From: Gracilibacteraceae bacterium
GTDB lineage: Bacteria; Bacillota; Clostridia; Lutisporales; Lutisporaceae
Assembly (NCBI GenBank): GCA_012519325.1
Contig: JAAYQK010000083.1
Coordinates: 1-36,615, forward strand
DNA length: 36,615 bases
Reading direction: 5' to 3'
A model generated the notes under the pieces. That model was not told the DNA's origin. It was given only the letters and a program-made list of their open reading frames with translations, and searched no databases. Both the position numbers and the translations under genes were made by a program. Below, one piece after another: positions 8,836-16,043 of the stretch (positions are counted from its first letter, which is position 1; each line of letters begins with the position of its first letter).

Positions 8836-9570
8836 ATGACCAATCTCTGGGAAGCATATAACAAGACTAAATCTGCAAGTATTCGCGAGGAACTTATACT
8901 TAAATATACACATTTGGTAAAATATGTTGCAGGCAGATTATATGCAAGCTACGGGAACAATGTAGAGTTCGATGACCTTGTAAGTTACGGTATATTCGGA
9001 CTGATAGATGCCATTGATAAATATGATGTTGGGAGAGGGGTTAAATTTGAAACCTATGCACAGCTGAGGATAAGAGGTGCTATCATTGATCAGCTGAGAG
9101 AAATAGACTGGCTTCCCCGCTCAGTAAGACAAAAATCAAGAGAACTGGAAAAAGCTTATAGTGATTTGGAAAACAAGCTGGGCAGGCCGGCTACCGATGA
9201 AGAAATGGCACACAGCTTTGGATTATCGGTTGAAGACTTTCAAAAGAAGATTCAGAATATTACCACTTATTCAATAATTTCTCTGGATGATCTGCTGGAA
9301 CAGAAGAGAGAGATTATTGGCAGCGAAGAGTACAAGCAGAAGGATACTCCCGAAAATATAGTTGAAAGCAAAGAAGTAAAGGAAATACTTACTGACACAA
9401 TCAGCACTTTACCGGAAAAAGAAAAAAAGGTGGTCTCACTTTACTACTATAATGAACTTACATACAAAGAGATAGGAAAACTGCTAAATATTTCGGAATC
9501 AAGGGTTTCACAACTTCATACAAAAGCAATTATCAGGATGAAAAACAAATTGCGGGTAGTATTTGAATAA
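8836..9570 (+). CDS. sigD: RNA polymerase sigma factor SigD (FliA/WhiG family)
   Basis: This is the sigma-28-type factor that transcribes late flagellar and chemotaxis genes. The 244-residue length is normal for the family. Region 2 is clear (VKYVAGRL, then FDDLVSYGIFGLIDAIDKYD and FETYAQLRIRGAIIDQLR), followed by the family-typical DWLPRSVRQK. Region 3 lies near 115-145. Region 4 ends in the helix-turn-helix LTYKEIGKLLNISESRVSQLH. GGAGG at 8820-8824 precedes the ATG. Its place at the end of the fla/che operon matches B. subtilis, where distal position limits SigD level. I did not find an upstream anti-sigma FlgM in this window. Confidence 0.96.
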   Translation: MTNLWEAYNKTKSASIREELILKYTHLVKYVAGRLYASYGNNVEFDDLVSYGIFGLIDAIDKYDVGRGVKFETYAQLRIRGAIIDQLREIDWLPRSVRQKSRELEKAYSDLENKLGRPATDEEMAHSFGLSVEDFQKKIQNITTYSIISLDDLLEQKREIIGSEEYKQKDTPENIVESKEVKEILTDTISTLPEKEKKVVSLYYYNELTYKEIGKLLNISESRVSQLHTKAIIRMKNKLRVVFE

Positions 9571-9586
9571 TAGGGTGGTGTTAAGA

Positions 9587-11395
9587 ATGAGTAGTGAGCA
9601 TATCATACTCGAAGGCAATAACTATGATAAAATTATAGCTCAGGCAATGAAGCATTTTAATGTCAGGAAAGAAGAACTCAAAATTGAAGTCCTGGAAAGC
9701 AAGAAGAATATATTTTCATCTTACTACAAGATTAAAATCATGAAGGAAGATAAGAAGACACTGAAGGTAATTGAAAACAGCATTGACAATATGCTTAACG
9801 AGATCCACAAATTGGAAGGCAGAAATATTGATTTCGATTTTAGAGAGGACGGAGTATACATAAAAGCAGAAAAAGGAGTTACGCTTGTAGATATTGTAAC
9901 TGCGATAGACTTGCGTAGGATTCAGAGCGTCGATTTGACGAAAGTTAAGCAGATTCTGGAGAGCGGAAACCTTGACAATTGGGTAAAGGTAGCCGATTAT
10001 CAGGATGAAAAAAAGATAGACAGCGAATGCCTGGTAAAACTCTCTAAGGATAAGATGAAAGCATATATTTTTGTAACAAAACCTATAGGCGGTAAGGAAA
10101 TCACAAAAGAAGCAATAATGGAGGCTCTTAAACAGAATAATGTTGTCTTCAATATAAAGGATTACGAAATAGAAAAAGCAGTAGAACAGAAAATATATGA
10201 CAGAGAAATACTAGTGGCTGAAGGAATCGAACCGCAGCCAGGAAAGGACGCGGAGCTTGTATACCATTTTGACACATCTACTGAAAAGTCAGTCAGTATA
10301 GATAAAGACGGAAGAATTGACTATCGTGAGCTATCTTTGATAAAAAATGTCAAGGCAGGGGATAAGCTGGTAACCTTAATACCTCATACCGAGGGTATTC
10401 CGGGAAAAAACACAGCAGGTGAACCGGTTTCCGGTAAAGATGGAAAGAAACTTGCCCTGCCCAGGGGTAAAAATGTGATAGTGAGTGAAGACGGGCTTGA
10501 AGCTACTGCTGCAGTTGACGGTGAAGTAAAAATCATTGATGGAAAAGTAAATGTTTTCTCGGTTTATGAAGTAAAACATAATGTGGACAACTCCACCGGC
10601 AATATAAGATTTAATGGTAAAGTGGTTGTAATGGGCAATGTTCTAACGGGTTTCTTAATAGAGGCAGAAGGAGACGTTGAAGTATATGGTGTTGTTGAAG
10701 GAGCACAGATAAAATCCAAAGGCAATATCATCCTTCATAGAGGGATACAGGGTATGAACAGAGGAGAACTCTACTGTGAAGGAGATCTCATAGCCAAGTT
10801 TATAGAAAACAGTAAGATAGATGTAAGAGGAAATATACAAAGTGATGCAATAATGCACAGCCAGGTTACCTGCGGAAAGAAGCTGGAGGCAGCCGGAAGG
10901 AAGGGCCTTCTTGTTGGAGGCACCTTTAAAGTGGGTGAAGAAATTAATGCAAAGGTTATCGGTTCACCGATGGCAACAGTCACAGAACTGGAAGTGGGCA
11001 TCAGTCCGACTATGAGAAAGAAATACGATGAAATAAAGAATGAGTTAAAGCAGATTAACAATAATCTTGACAAGACCGCTAAGGCAGTTGAACTTCTGAC
11101 GAAAATGAGCAGGAATATGGAGCTTCCGGCGGATAAAAAAGAACTTCTCTCCAAATCAGTACAGCTTAAGCTTCAACTTCAGAAAAGGCAAGAGCAGATT
11201 ATGAAGGAACAGAATGAATTGGAGGGATATTTCGAAGAGCTTTCAAAAGGAAAAATAAAGGTGTATGATGTGATTTATCCTGGCAGCAGGATAATAATCG
11301 GAAGCAGCACGATGCACATAAAGGATTCCATGAAATTTGTTTCATTTTGCAGAATAGATGCCGAGATAAAAATGCTTTCCTATAAAGATATCTGA
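9587..11395 (+). CDS. fapA: DUF342 / FapA family flagellar-associated protein
   Basis: The 602-residue protein has a short N-terminal domain (about 1-55) that looks like the Jag-N fold segment (repeated helix plus IEVLESKKNIFSSYYKIKI). The long DUF342 (FapA) region follows, including a beta-helix-like stretch (about 330-455) with repeated Val/Gly turns such as GDVEVYGVVEGAQIKSKGNI. A coiled coil covers about 480-550, with heptad Leu/Lys/Glu. FapA in Vibrio influences polar localisation and flagellar assembly, but the molecular role in Firmicutes is not established. I choose ATG 9587 because AGGGTGGTG at 9572-9580 fits it. The in-frame TTG at 9563 lies inside sigD and ahead of the ribosome site. 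The symbol is by family, not proven function. Confidence 0.85.
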   Translation: MSSEHIILEGNNYDKIIAQAMKHFNVRKEELKIEVLESKKNIFSSYYKIKIMKEDKKTLKVIENSIDNMLNEIHKLEGRNIDFDFREDGVYIKAEKGVTLVDIVTAIDLRRIQSVDLTKVKQILESGNLDNWVKVADYQDEKKIDSECLVKLSKDKMKAYIFVTKPIGGKEITKEAIMEALKQNNVVFNIKDYEIEKAVEQKIYDREILVAEGIEPQPGKDAELVYHFDTSTEKSVSIDKDGRIDYRELSLIKNVKAGDKLVTLIPHTEGIPGKNTAGEPVSGKDGKKLALPRGKNVIVSEDGLEATAAVDGEVKIIDGKVNVFSVYEVKHNVDNSTGNIRFNGKVVVMGNVLTGFLIEAEGDVEVYGVVEGAQIKSKGNIILHRGIQGMNRGELYCEGDLIAKFIENSKIDVRGNIQSDAIMHSQVTCGKKLEAAGRKGLLVGGTFKVGEEINAKVIGSPMATVTELEVGISPTMRKKYDEIKNELKQINNNLDKTAKAVELLTKMSRNMELPADKKELLSKSVQLKLQLQKRQEQIMKEQNELEGYFEELSKGKIKVYDVIYPGSRIIIGSSTMHIKDSMKFVSFCRIDAEIKMLSYKDI

Positions 11396-11419
11396 TATAT
11401 TGTAAGAGGAGTGATTGTT

Positions 11420-11740
11420 ATGTCTATGAGGCCTGTTGATTTTCAGACAATAATACCAAAGCTTCCGGAAATACATAAATCTAAAAGCGCGGAAAATGAG
11501 CTGGTAAAGAATAATCTAAATATCAACATACAAAAAGAGCAGCAGCAATACGTGCAAAACACGAGACAGGTAGTAGAAGCAAATAAAGCTCAGGAAGCAA
11601 GAATCAACAAGGATGAGAAACAGAAAAAGAGGCAGAGAAATCAGAAGGATGGACACAAGGAAGGTCAACCTGAGGACAAAGATAGACATGATAAAAAAAA
11701 TAAAAGGAATCCTCTTGGAAGTATAGATATTAGAATATAA
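11420..11740 (+). CDS. Hypothetical small Lys/Gln-rich protein
   Basis: The 106-residue product begins MSMRPVDFQTIIPK and becomes strongly hydrophilic after about residue 30, dominated by Lys, Gln, Glu and Asp, with little hydrophobic character. It looks largely disordered or helical; there is no signal peptide or membrane segment. The ATG at 11420 is preferred over GTG 11411 because AGGAG at 11407-11411 serves it with normal spacing. It lies 24 bases after the DUF342 gene and 13 bases before the DUF6115 gene, so it is an operon member. I do not recognise a family. Its reality is supported by clean spacing and ribosome site rather than by similarity. Confidence 0.7.
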   Translation: MSMRPVDFQTIIPKLPEIHKSKSAENELVKNNLNINIQKEQQQYVQNTRQVVEANKAQEARINKDEKQKKRQRNQKDGHKEGQPEDKDRHDKKNKRNPLGSIDIRI

Positions 11741-11753
11741 ACGGGGTGCTCTG

Positions 11754-12260
11754 ATGATTAACTATGTATTATTGGCTATTGGGGTATTTGTGATACTGGC
11801 TGCCTTAATCATGATATTTCTTGATAAAGTAAAGGGTGAGGATATATATTTCAGCATTGACGTAAAGGAGCAGGAGATTAAAAAGGTAATTGAAGATGCT
11901 GATGAAATCATATCCGAACTTAATTACACTTCAGAAATGGTAGTACAGGAAATTGAACAAAGATTAAATGGCTTCAGGGAGGAGTTAAAGAAACTGAACA
12001 ATCCTGTTAATACTTCCCCAATAGTTAAAAAGACTGCAGCATCTGCCATAACAACTGCTGCTTCAGCCGGCAAAAAGAAGAGGATCACAAATGACAGCTC
12101 TGATATGGATACTGCATTGGATGAAAAGCTCAGTCAAAAGCAATTAGAGGTTCTTGAGTATGCCTCTCAAGGCATGAGTGTGACTGAAATTGCTAAGCAG
12201 ATGAATATAGGACAAGGAGAGGTTATGCTGATATTGTCCTTGAAAAATGAGGTAGAATAA
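11754..12260 (+). CDS. Membrane-anchored DUF6115-type protein in the swrB position
   Basis: The 168-residue protein has one N-terminal membrane segment (about 3-22), a charged helical or coiled-coil region (about 30-85), and an Ala/Thr/Ser linker (about 90-115). It ends in a helix-turn-helix-like module (about 128-165: LSQKQLEVLEYASQGMSVTEIAKQ, then an IGQGEVMLIL helix). The same layout and map position, between sigD and rpsB, are found in B. subtilis SwrB (YlxL), which promotes assembly of the flagellar export gate. I infer a positional and possibly functional counterpart, not a proven orthologue. A ribosome site GGGG lies 8 to 11 bases before the ATG. The last base of its stop is the first base of the next start. 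Confidence 0.72.
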   Translation: MINYVLLAIGVFVILAALIMIFLDKVKGEDIYFSIDVKEQEIKKVIEDADEIISELNYTSEMVVQEIEQRLNGFREELKKLNNPVNTSPIVKKTAASAITTAASAGKKKRITNDSSDMDTALDEKLSQKQLEVLEYASQGMSVTEIAKQMNIGQGEVMLILSLKNEVE

Positions 12261-12661
12261 TGGGAAACTACAACCTGAAAAACATAATGCTTGGTGTAGG
12301 AATAGGCATTGTATTTTCATCAATGCTTAATATTAGCATGGGAAACAGAGAAATGACAATGGAAGAAATAAGAAATGAGGCAATGAAACATGGCCTGTTT
12401 GTATTTTCAAAAGAAGAAATTATAAGCAGCCGGAATCAGGAGAATGATGTTTCAGTTGAAAAGATTAGGCTGGAAATAAAAAAAGGCATGAGCTCTGAGA
12501 ATATAGCAGATCTTCTCGTGCAAAAGGGTATAATTGATGAATCGGGTGCGTTCCTTGACAGACTTAAGGAGACAAATGCGGAAACAAAGCTTAAGGAAGG
12601 TATTTACGAGATACCTAAAGGCTCCGGCTATGATGAAATAATTAACATGCTTACAAAATGA
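12260..12661 (+). CDS. Short membrane-anchored protein resembling the MltG (YceG) N-terminal LysM-like region
   Basis: The 133-residue product has an N-terminal hydrophobic segment (about 8-27) and then a small domain ending the protein. The phrases IKKGMSSENIADLLVQKGII and GIYEIPKGSGYDEIINML match the pattern seen at the N-terminal LysM-like part of endolytic murein transglycosylase MltG. The catalytic domain of MltG, with its Glu, is absent, so it should not cut glycan by itself. It could bind peptidoglycan near the flagellar machinery or another membrane site; this is inference. Start ATG 12260 overlaps the preceding stop by one base, indicating translational coupling. It is the last gene before the rpsB promoter region. 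Confidence 0.72.
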   Translation: MGNYNLKNIMLGVGIGIVFSSMLNISMGNREMTMEEIRNEAMKHGLFVFSKEEIISSRNQENDVSVEKIRLEIKKGMSSENIADLLVQKGIIDESGAFLDRLKETNAETKLKEGIYEIPKGSGYDEIINMLTK

Positions 12662-12745
12662 AAAATTCGTCAATATATATTACTATTAGCACAATGAAAA
12701 TTGAATTACATAAATAATAAATTTTTAGTAAGAATAGAATATATA

Positions 12746-12774
12746 TTGCCAATAAATATGTTATATGATAAACT
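12746..12774 (+). promoter_or_regulatory. Candidate sigma-A promoter for rpsB
   Basis: TTGCCA (12746-12751), a 17-base spacer and TAAACT (12769-12774) with TG one base upstream (extended -10). It lies in the largest gap of region 2 and about 20 bases before the leader hairpin, as expected for a promoter driving rpsB and downstream genes. The -10 box matches consensus at only four positions. Confidence 0.45.
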
Positions 12775-12794
12775 GTTAAAGGTGAAAAACACAC

Positions 12795-12851
12795 ATGGTC
12801 TGATCCTCTGGGAGGTGCTTTTAAAAAGTCCCCAAAGGATATGATGATCAT
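12795..12851 (+). ncRNA. Structured 5' leader of rpsB, possible S2 autoregulatory element
   Basis: Nested pairings fold the leader into one long imperfect hairpin. ATGGTC (12795-12800) pairs with GATCAT (12846-12851); ATCCT (12803-12807) with AGGAT (12836-12840); TGGG (12809-12812) with CCCA (12831-12834); GCTTT (12817-12821) with AAAGT (12825-12829). A ribosome-site-like GGGAGGTG (12810-12817) lies inside the stem. The true AGGAGGTGA (12865-12873) lies just after it. Ribosomal protein leaders often bind their own product; that role is inferred here. Confidence 0.45.
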
Positions 12852-12880
12852 GGAGGAAAAACATAGGAGGTGAATTATTA

Positions 12881-13579
12881 ATGTCGGTAATTTCAATGAA
12901 ACAGCTGTTGGAGGCCGGTGTACACTTTGGACACCAGACAAGAAGATGGAATCCGAAGATGGCGGAATATATCTTTACGGAAAGGAACGGCATATACATT
13001 ATCGATCTTCAGAAAACAGTCAAGAAGGTTGAGGAAGCATATAACTTCATAAAAGAAGTAGTAGCTTCAGGTAAGGATATACTTTTCGTAGGCACCAAAA
13101 AGCAAGCTCAGGAGTCAATCGAATCAGAGGCAATAAGAGCTAATATGTTTTATGTTAATCAAAGATGGCTGGGTGGAATGCTCACCAACTTCAAAACAAT
13201 CAGGAAAAGAATCGACAGGCTGAATGAGCTTGAAAAAATGGAAGAAGACGGGACATTCGAAGTTCTTCCAAAAAAGGAAGTAATCAAACTTAGAGCTGAA
13301 AAGGAAAAACTTCAAAAGAATCTTGGCGGCATAAAGAACATGAATGGTAATCCGGGAGCAATCTTTGTAGTAGACCCAAGAAAAGAAAAAATAGCAATTC
13401 AGGAAGCACGTATTCTAGGTATCCCGATAGTTGCAATAGTTGATACAAATTGCGATCCTGAAGAAGTTGACTATCCGATACCTGGCAATGACGACGCTAT
13501 AAGGGCCGTAAAGCTTCTTACTTCAAAAATTGCAGATGCGGTTATTGAAGCTAGACAAGGTGAACAGCTTGCCGAGTAA
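12881..13579 (+). CDS. rpsB: 30S ribosomal protein S2
   Basis: S2 binds late to the 30S subunit near the mRNA exit channel and contacts S1 in bacteria that have it. The 232-residue protein shows the family opening [25 protein letters not shown], the central [14 protein letters not shown] and the C-terminal [13 protein letters not shown] segment. It ends slightly shorter than some homologues, at [10 protein letters not shown]. The ATG is seven bases after a perfect AGGAGGTGA ribosome site. A strong hairpin terminator separates it from tsf, which probably reduces downstream transcription relative to rpsB. Confidence 0.98.
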   Translation: MSVISMKQLLEAGVHFGHQTRRWNPKMAEYIFTERNGIYIIDLQKTVKKVEEAYNFIKEVVASGKDILFVGTKKQAQESIESEAIRANMFYVNQRWLGGMLTNFKTIRKRIDRLNELEKMEEDGTFEVLPKKEVIKLRAEKEKLQKNLGGIKNMNGNPGAIFVVDPRKEKIAIQEARILGIPIVAIVDTNCDPEEVDYPIPGNDDAIRAVKLLTSKIADAVIEARQGEQLAE

Positions 13580-13596
13580 CTGCTTGGTAAGTATAT

Positions 13597-13619
13597 AAGG
13601 CGGCGACAGCCGCCTTTTT
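13597..13619 (+). terminator. Intrinsic terminator/attenuator between rpsB and tsf
   Basis: GGCGGC (13599-13604), loop GACA, GCCGCC (13609-13614), then TTTTT (13615-13619); two more A-T pairs extend the stem outward. It lies 17 bases after the rpsB stop and 26 before tsf. With no visible promoter in the remaining space, tsf probably depends on readthrough. Confidence 0.88.
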
Positions 13620-13645
13620 CATAAATCTCACAGGAGGCGAATAAA

Positions 13646-14293
13646 ATGATTTCAGTTTCAGCTGTTAAAGAATTAAGAGAAAGAACCGGTTCAGGCATGA
13701 TGGACTGTAAAAGGGCTCTCACAGAAAGCAATGGAGACATGAAGAAAGCAATAGAAATACTTAGGGAAAAGGGACTTGCAGCTGCGGCAAAAAAAGCAGG
13801 CAGAATTGCAAGCGAGGGAATAGTTGACGCATACATACACGGCGGCGGAAGAATCGGGGTACTCATTGAAGTTAATTCCGAAACGGATTTTGTAGCCAGA
13901 AACGAGGAATTCAAGCAGTTTGTAAAGGACATGGCAATGCAGGTTGCTGCGTCCAACCCTTTATATGTCAAAAGAGAAGAGGTTGACCCTGATATCATAG
14001 AAAAAGAGCGTGAAATTTACAGGGCTCAGGCTCTAAATGAAGGAAAGCCGGAAAAAATCATTGAAAAGATGGTTGAAGGCAGAATTGAAAAATATTATAA
14101 AGAGATATGCCTTCTGGAACAGCCCTTTATTAAAGACACGGACAAAACAGTGCAGGAAGTACTTTCATCACTGATTGCAAAAATCGGAGAGAATATTTCC
14201 ATAAGAAGGTTTGTAAGGTTTGAAAGAGGCGAAGGCCTTGCAAAGAAAGAAGACAACTTCGTAGAGGAAGTAATGAGTCAAATGAATAAATAA
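13646..14293 (+). CDS. tsf: Translation elongation factor Ts
   Basis: EF-Ts exchanges GDP for GTP on EF-Tu. The 215-residue form is the compact version found in many Clostridia and thermophiles; B. subtilis EF-Ts is longer. The N-terminal UBA-like module starts [24 protein letters not shown]. The EF-Tu-contacting T80-D81-F82-V83 lies in ETDFVARN. The C-terminal part is a single core subdomain. AGGAGGCGA precedes the ATG. It is followed immediately by a terminator hairpin. Confidence 0.97.
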   Translation: MISVSAVKELRERTGSGMMDCKRALTESNGDMKKAIEILREKGLAAAAKKAGRIASEGIVDAYIHGGGRIGVLIEVNSETDFVARNEEFKQFVKDMAMQVAASNPLYVKREEVDPDIIEKEREIYRAQALNEGKPEKIIEKMVEGRIEKYYKEICLLEQPFIKDTDKTVQEVLSSLIAKIGENISIRRFVRFERGEGLAKKEDNFVEEVMSQMNK

Positions 14294-14318
14294 GAGGACA
14301 CTTAGTGTTCTCTTTTTT
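14292..14318 (+). terminator. Intrinsic terminator after tsf
   Basis: GAGGACAC (14294-14301), loop TTA, GTGTTCTC (14305-14312) with one G-U pair, followed by six T. The stem can extend into the tsf stop codon. It separates the rpsB-tsf unit from pyrH. Confidence 0.85.
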
Positions 14319-14378
14319 GAAAAGCAGAAGGATTTTTATAGGATTTGTAGAAGTTTTATGCTTGTATATGACGTGAAA

Positions 14379-14426
14379 ATGTTTCGTGCAATTTGAACTC
14401 TGATGAAAATGTTTGGCACGAAACAT
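14379..14426. repeat. 48-nt inverted-repeat element, copy 2 (pyrH leader)
   Basis: Perfect 11-base arms ATGTTTCGTGC (14379-14389) and GCACGAAACAT (14416-14426) flank exactly 26 bases, just before the pyrH ribosome site (GGAGG 14433-14437). Within it, ATGTTT recurs 30 bases after the first arm and forms a shorter palindrome, ATGTTT-N6-AAACAT, ending at 14426. No T-run follows. By hand alignment 32 of 48 positions are identical to the element before pnp. Confidence 0.75.
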
Positions 14427-14447
14427 ATACTTGGAGGTATAATAAAT

Positions 14448-15161
14448 ATGAGTGACGTGAAGTATAAAAGAATAATACTAAAAATAAGCGGTGAGGCTCT
14501 GGCAGGGGATAAGTCTTTCGGATTGAACCACGAAACTCTATTAAATATTGCAGAAAGAGTGAAGCGTTTAAGGGAGCTTGATGTAGAAGTTGCCATAGTT
14601 GTGGGCGGAGGCAATTTTTGGAGAGGCAGAAGCGGCGAGGGAATGGATAGGACAACGGCAGACCATATGGGAATGCTTGCGACTGTCATAAATGCCCTTG
14701 CACTTCAGGATGCGTTGGAAGGTATAAATGTTGCTACCCGTGTACAAACAGCAATAGAAATGAGGCAGATTGCCGAGCCTTATATCAGAAGAAAAGCTAT
14801 AAGACATCTTGAAAAGGGGAGAGTGGTTATATTTGCATCGGGTATCGGAAACGCATATTTTTCAACTGATACTACTGCTGCCCTTAGGGCAGCGGAAATT
14901 GAAGCGGATATAATACTCATGGCAAAAAAAGTTGACGGTGTATATGACAGTGATCCGAATAAAAATTGTGAAGCAAGAAAATATGACAGACTGTCATATA
15001 TTGAAGTAATAAACAAAGGATTAGGCGTAATGGATTCCACAGCTGCATCCTTATGCCGAGACAATAAAATTCCCATACTTGTATTTGATCTTAAAAACCC
15101 CGATAATATAATTAAGGCTGTAATGGGAAAAGAGATAGGTACAATGGTAAAGGAGGATTAA
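14448..15161 (+). CDS. pyrH: Uridylate kinase (UMP kinase)
   Basis: PyrH phosphorylates UMP to UDP in pyrimidine nucleotide synthesis; it is a hexameric amino-acid-kinase-fold enzyme unrelated to eukaryotic UMP/CMP kinase. The 237-residue product shows [14 protein letters not shown] at the N terminus, the glycine-rich [11 protein letters not shown], then [26 protein letters not shown] and the later [11 protein letters not shown] segment. Start ATG 14448 has GGAGG at 14433-14437. An in-frame upstream ATG at 14403 lies inside the inverted-repeat element and adds a non-conserved extension, so I reject it. It is separated from frr by three bases. Confidence 0.97.
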   Translation: MSDVKYKRIILKISGEALAGDKSFGLNHETLLNIAERVKRLRELDVEVAIVVGGGNFWRGRSGEGMDRTTADHMGMLATVINALALQDALEGINVATRVQTAIEMRQIAEPYIRRKAIRHLEKGRVVIFASGIGNAYFSTDTTAALRAAEIEADIILMAKKVDGVYDSDPNKNCEARKYDRLSYIEVINKGLGVMDSTAASLCRDNKIPILVFDLKNPDNIIKAVMGKEIGTMVKED

Positions 15162-15164
15162 AGT

Positions 15165-15722
15165 ATGACAAAGGATATTGAAAAGAGTATTCAGGAGAAA
15201 ATGGAAAAGAGCCTCGCAGTATTGAAGCATGAATTTGCAACTCTCAAAGCGGGACGAGCAAATCCAAGTCTTCTTGACAGAATTTCTGTCGAATATTATG
15301 GTTCCTTAACACCTTTAAATCAGATGGCTAACATTGCTGCACCGGAACCCAGAATACTTACAATAAGTCCATGGGATGTAAAAGCTATTCCCATGATTGA
15401 AAAAGCCATATTAAAATCTGATTTGGGCATTAACCCTACAAATGATGGAAAAATGATTAGGCTGATTATACCGCAGCTTACGGAGGAAAGAAGAAAAGAA
15501 CTGGTGAAAGTGGTTAAAAAGCTCACTGAAGAAGCAAAAATAGCAATTAGAAACATTCGACGCGATGCCAATGAAAATATTAAGAAGCTTAAAAAGGATG
15601 GAAAAATCACTGAAGATGATCTCAGAAAGTCAGAGGAGAGCATACAAAAAATCACTGACAAATACATCAAGGAAGCTGATAAAGCGTTGGAAATGAAGGA
15701 AAAGGAGATAATGGAGGTCTAG
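15165..15722 (+). CDS. frr: Ribosome recycling factor
   Basis: RRF works with EF-G to split post-termination ribosomes. The 185-residue length is exactly typical. The tRNA-mimic fold is represented by the N-terminal helix (about 1-28), the conserved [31 protein letters not shown] region, and the C-terminal three-helix portion with RRELVK-like [14 protein letters not shown] and [13 protein letters not shown]. An AAGGAGGA ribosome site at 15150-15157 overlaps the end of pyrH, so the pair is coupled. Confidence 0.98.
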   Translation: MTKDIEKSIQEKMEKSLAVLKHEFATLKAGRANPSLLDRISVEYYGSLTPLNQMANIAAPEPRILTISPWDVKAIPMIEKAILKSDLGINPTNDGKMIRLIIPQLTEERRKELVKVVKKLTEEAKIAIRNIRRDANENIKKLKKDGKITEDDLRKSEESIQKITDKYIKEADKALEMKEKEIMEV

Positions 15723-15727
15723 ATTCG

Positions 15728-15952
15728 TTGGACAGAATACCTCTTGTAATAGGATATACGCTGGATTGCGCACTTCAGCTTATTGGTGAAGGGTATGATG
15801 TAACAATTGATTCAACTTTAACACCCTTTGAAGATAAGAGGGAAGAAAGACAGGGAAATGCACCGGTAGTTGTCAGGCAAAAAGCTGACAGTGGCAGAAT
15901 AAAACTTACAATATCATATTTTGCGAATTCGCACAATGCCCAGGGGGAATAA
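15728..15952 (+). CDS. Conserved-looking small protein of unknown function, frr-uppS interval (TTG start)
   Basis: The 74-residue product starts MDRIPLVIGYTLDCALQLI and has no membrane segment or cysteine motif beyond a single Cys. It has an even mixture of charged and hydrophobic residues, so it should fold as a small soluble alpha/beta protein. TTG 15728 is preceded by GGAGGT at 15713-15718. There is no in-frame ATG that would retain the N-terminal part. It follows frr by five bases and ends 37 bases before a terminator. Codon use resembles its neighbours. I do not recognise a family, and B. subtilis has no equivalent at this place. Confidence 0.68.
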   Translation: MDRIPLVIGYTLDCALQLIGEGYDVTIDSTLTPFEDKREERQGNAPVVVRQKADSGRIKLTISYFANSHNAQGE

Positions 15953-15956
15953 ATTC

Positions 15957-15984
15957 GTACATTTCCCAAAGTAATAAAATGTGC
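15957..15984 (+). other. Hairpin immediately upstream of terminator
   Basis: GTACATTT (15957-15964) pairs with AAATGTGC (15977-15984), eight pairs including one G-U, over a 12-base loop. It lies four bases before the next terminator stem. It could be a 3' stabiliser or part of an attenuator; I see no competing antiterminator fold. Confidence 0.4.
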
Positions 15985-15988
15985 GTTT

Positions 15989-16014
15989 TCCCTCACTTTG
16001 AGGGATATTTTTTT
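15989..16014 (+). terminator. Intrinsic terminator before uppS
   Basis: TCCCTCA (15989-15995), loop CTT, TGAGGGA (15999-16005), then TA and seven T (16008-16014). Only 16 bases remain to the uppS ribosome site, so uppS transcription probably comes from readthrough. Confidence 0.85.
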
Positions 16015-16043
16015 GATGGATGCTCATACGAGGAGGTTCTTTG

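Noticed and set aside
13471-13998. 175-codon - strand frame across rpsB and tsf
   Set aside because: It runs through two essential genes and the terminator between them, with no recognisable protein features.
14414-14432. TGGCAC, like a sigma-54 -24 element
   Set aside because: No GC at the required -12 spacing, and the bases belong to the inverted-repeat arm.
14403-15161. Longer PyrH start at 14403
   Set aside because: The extra 15 residues cover the inverted repeat and the ribosome site of the true start.
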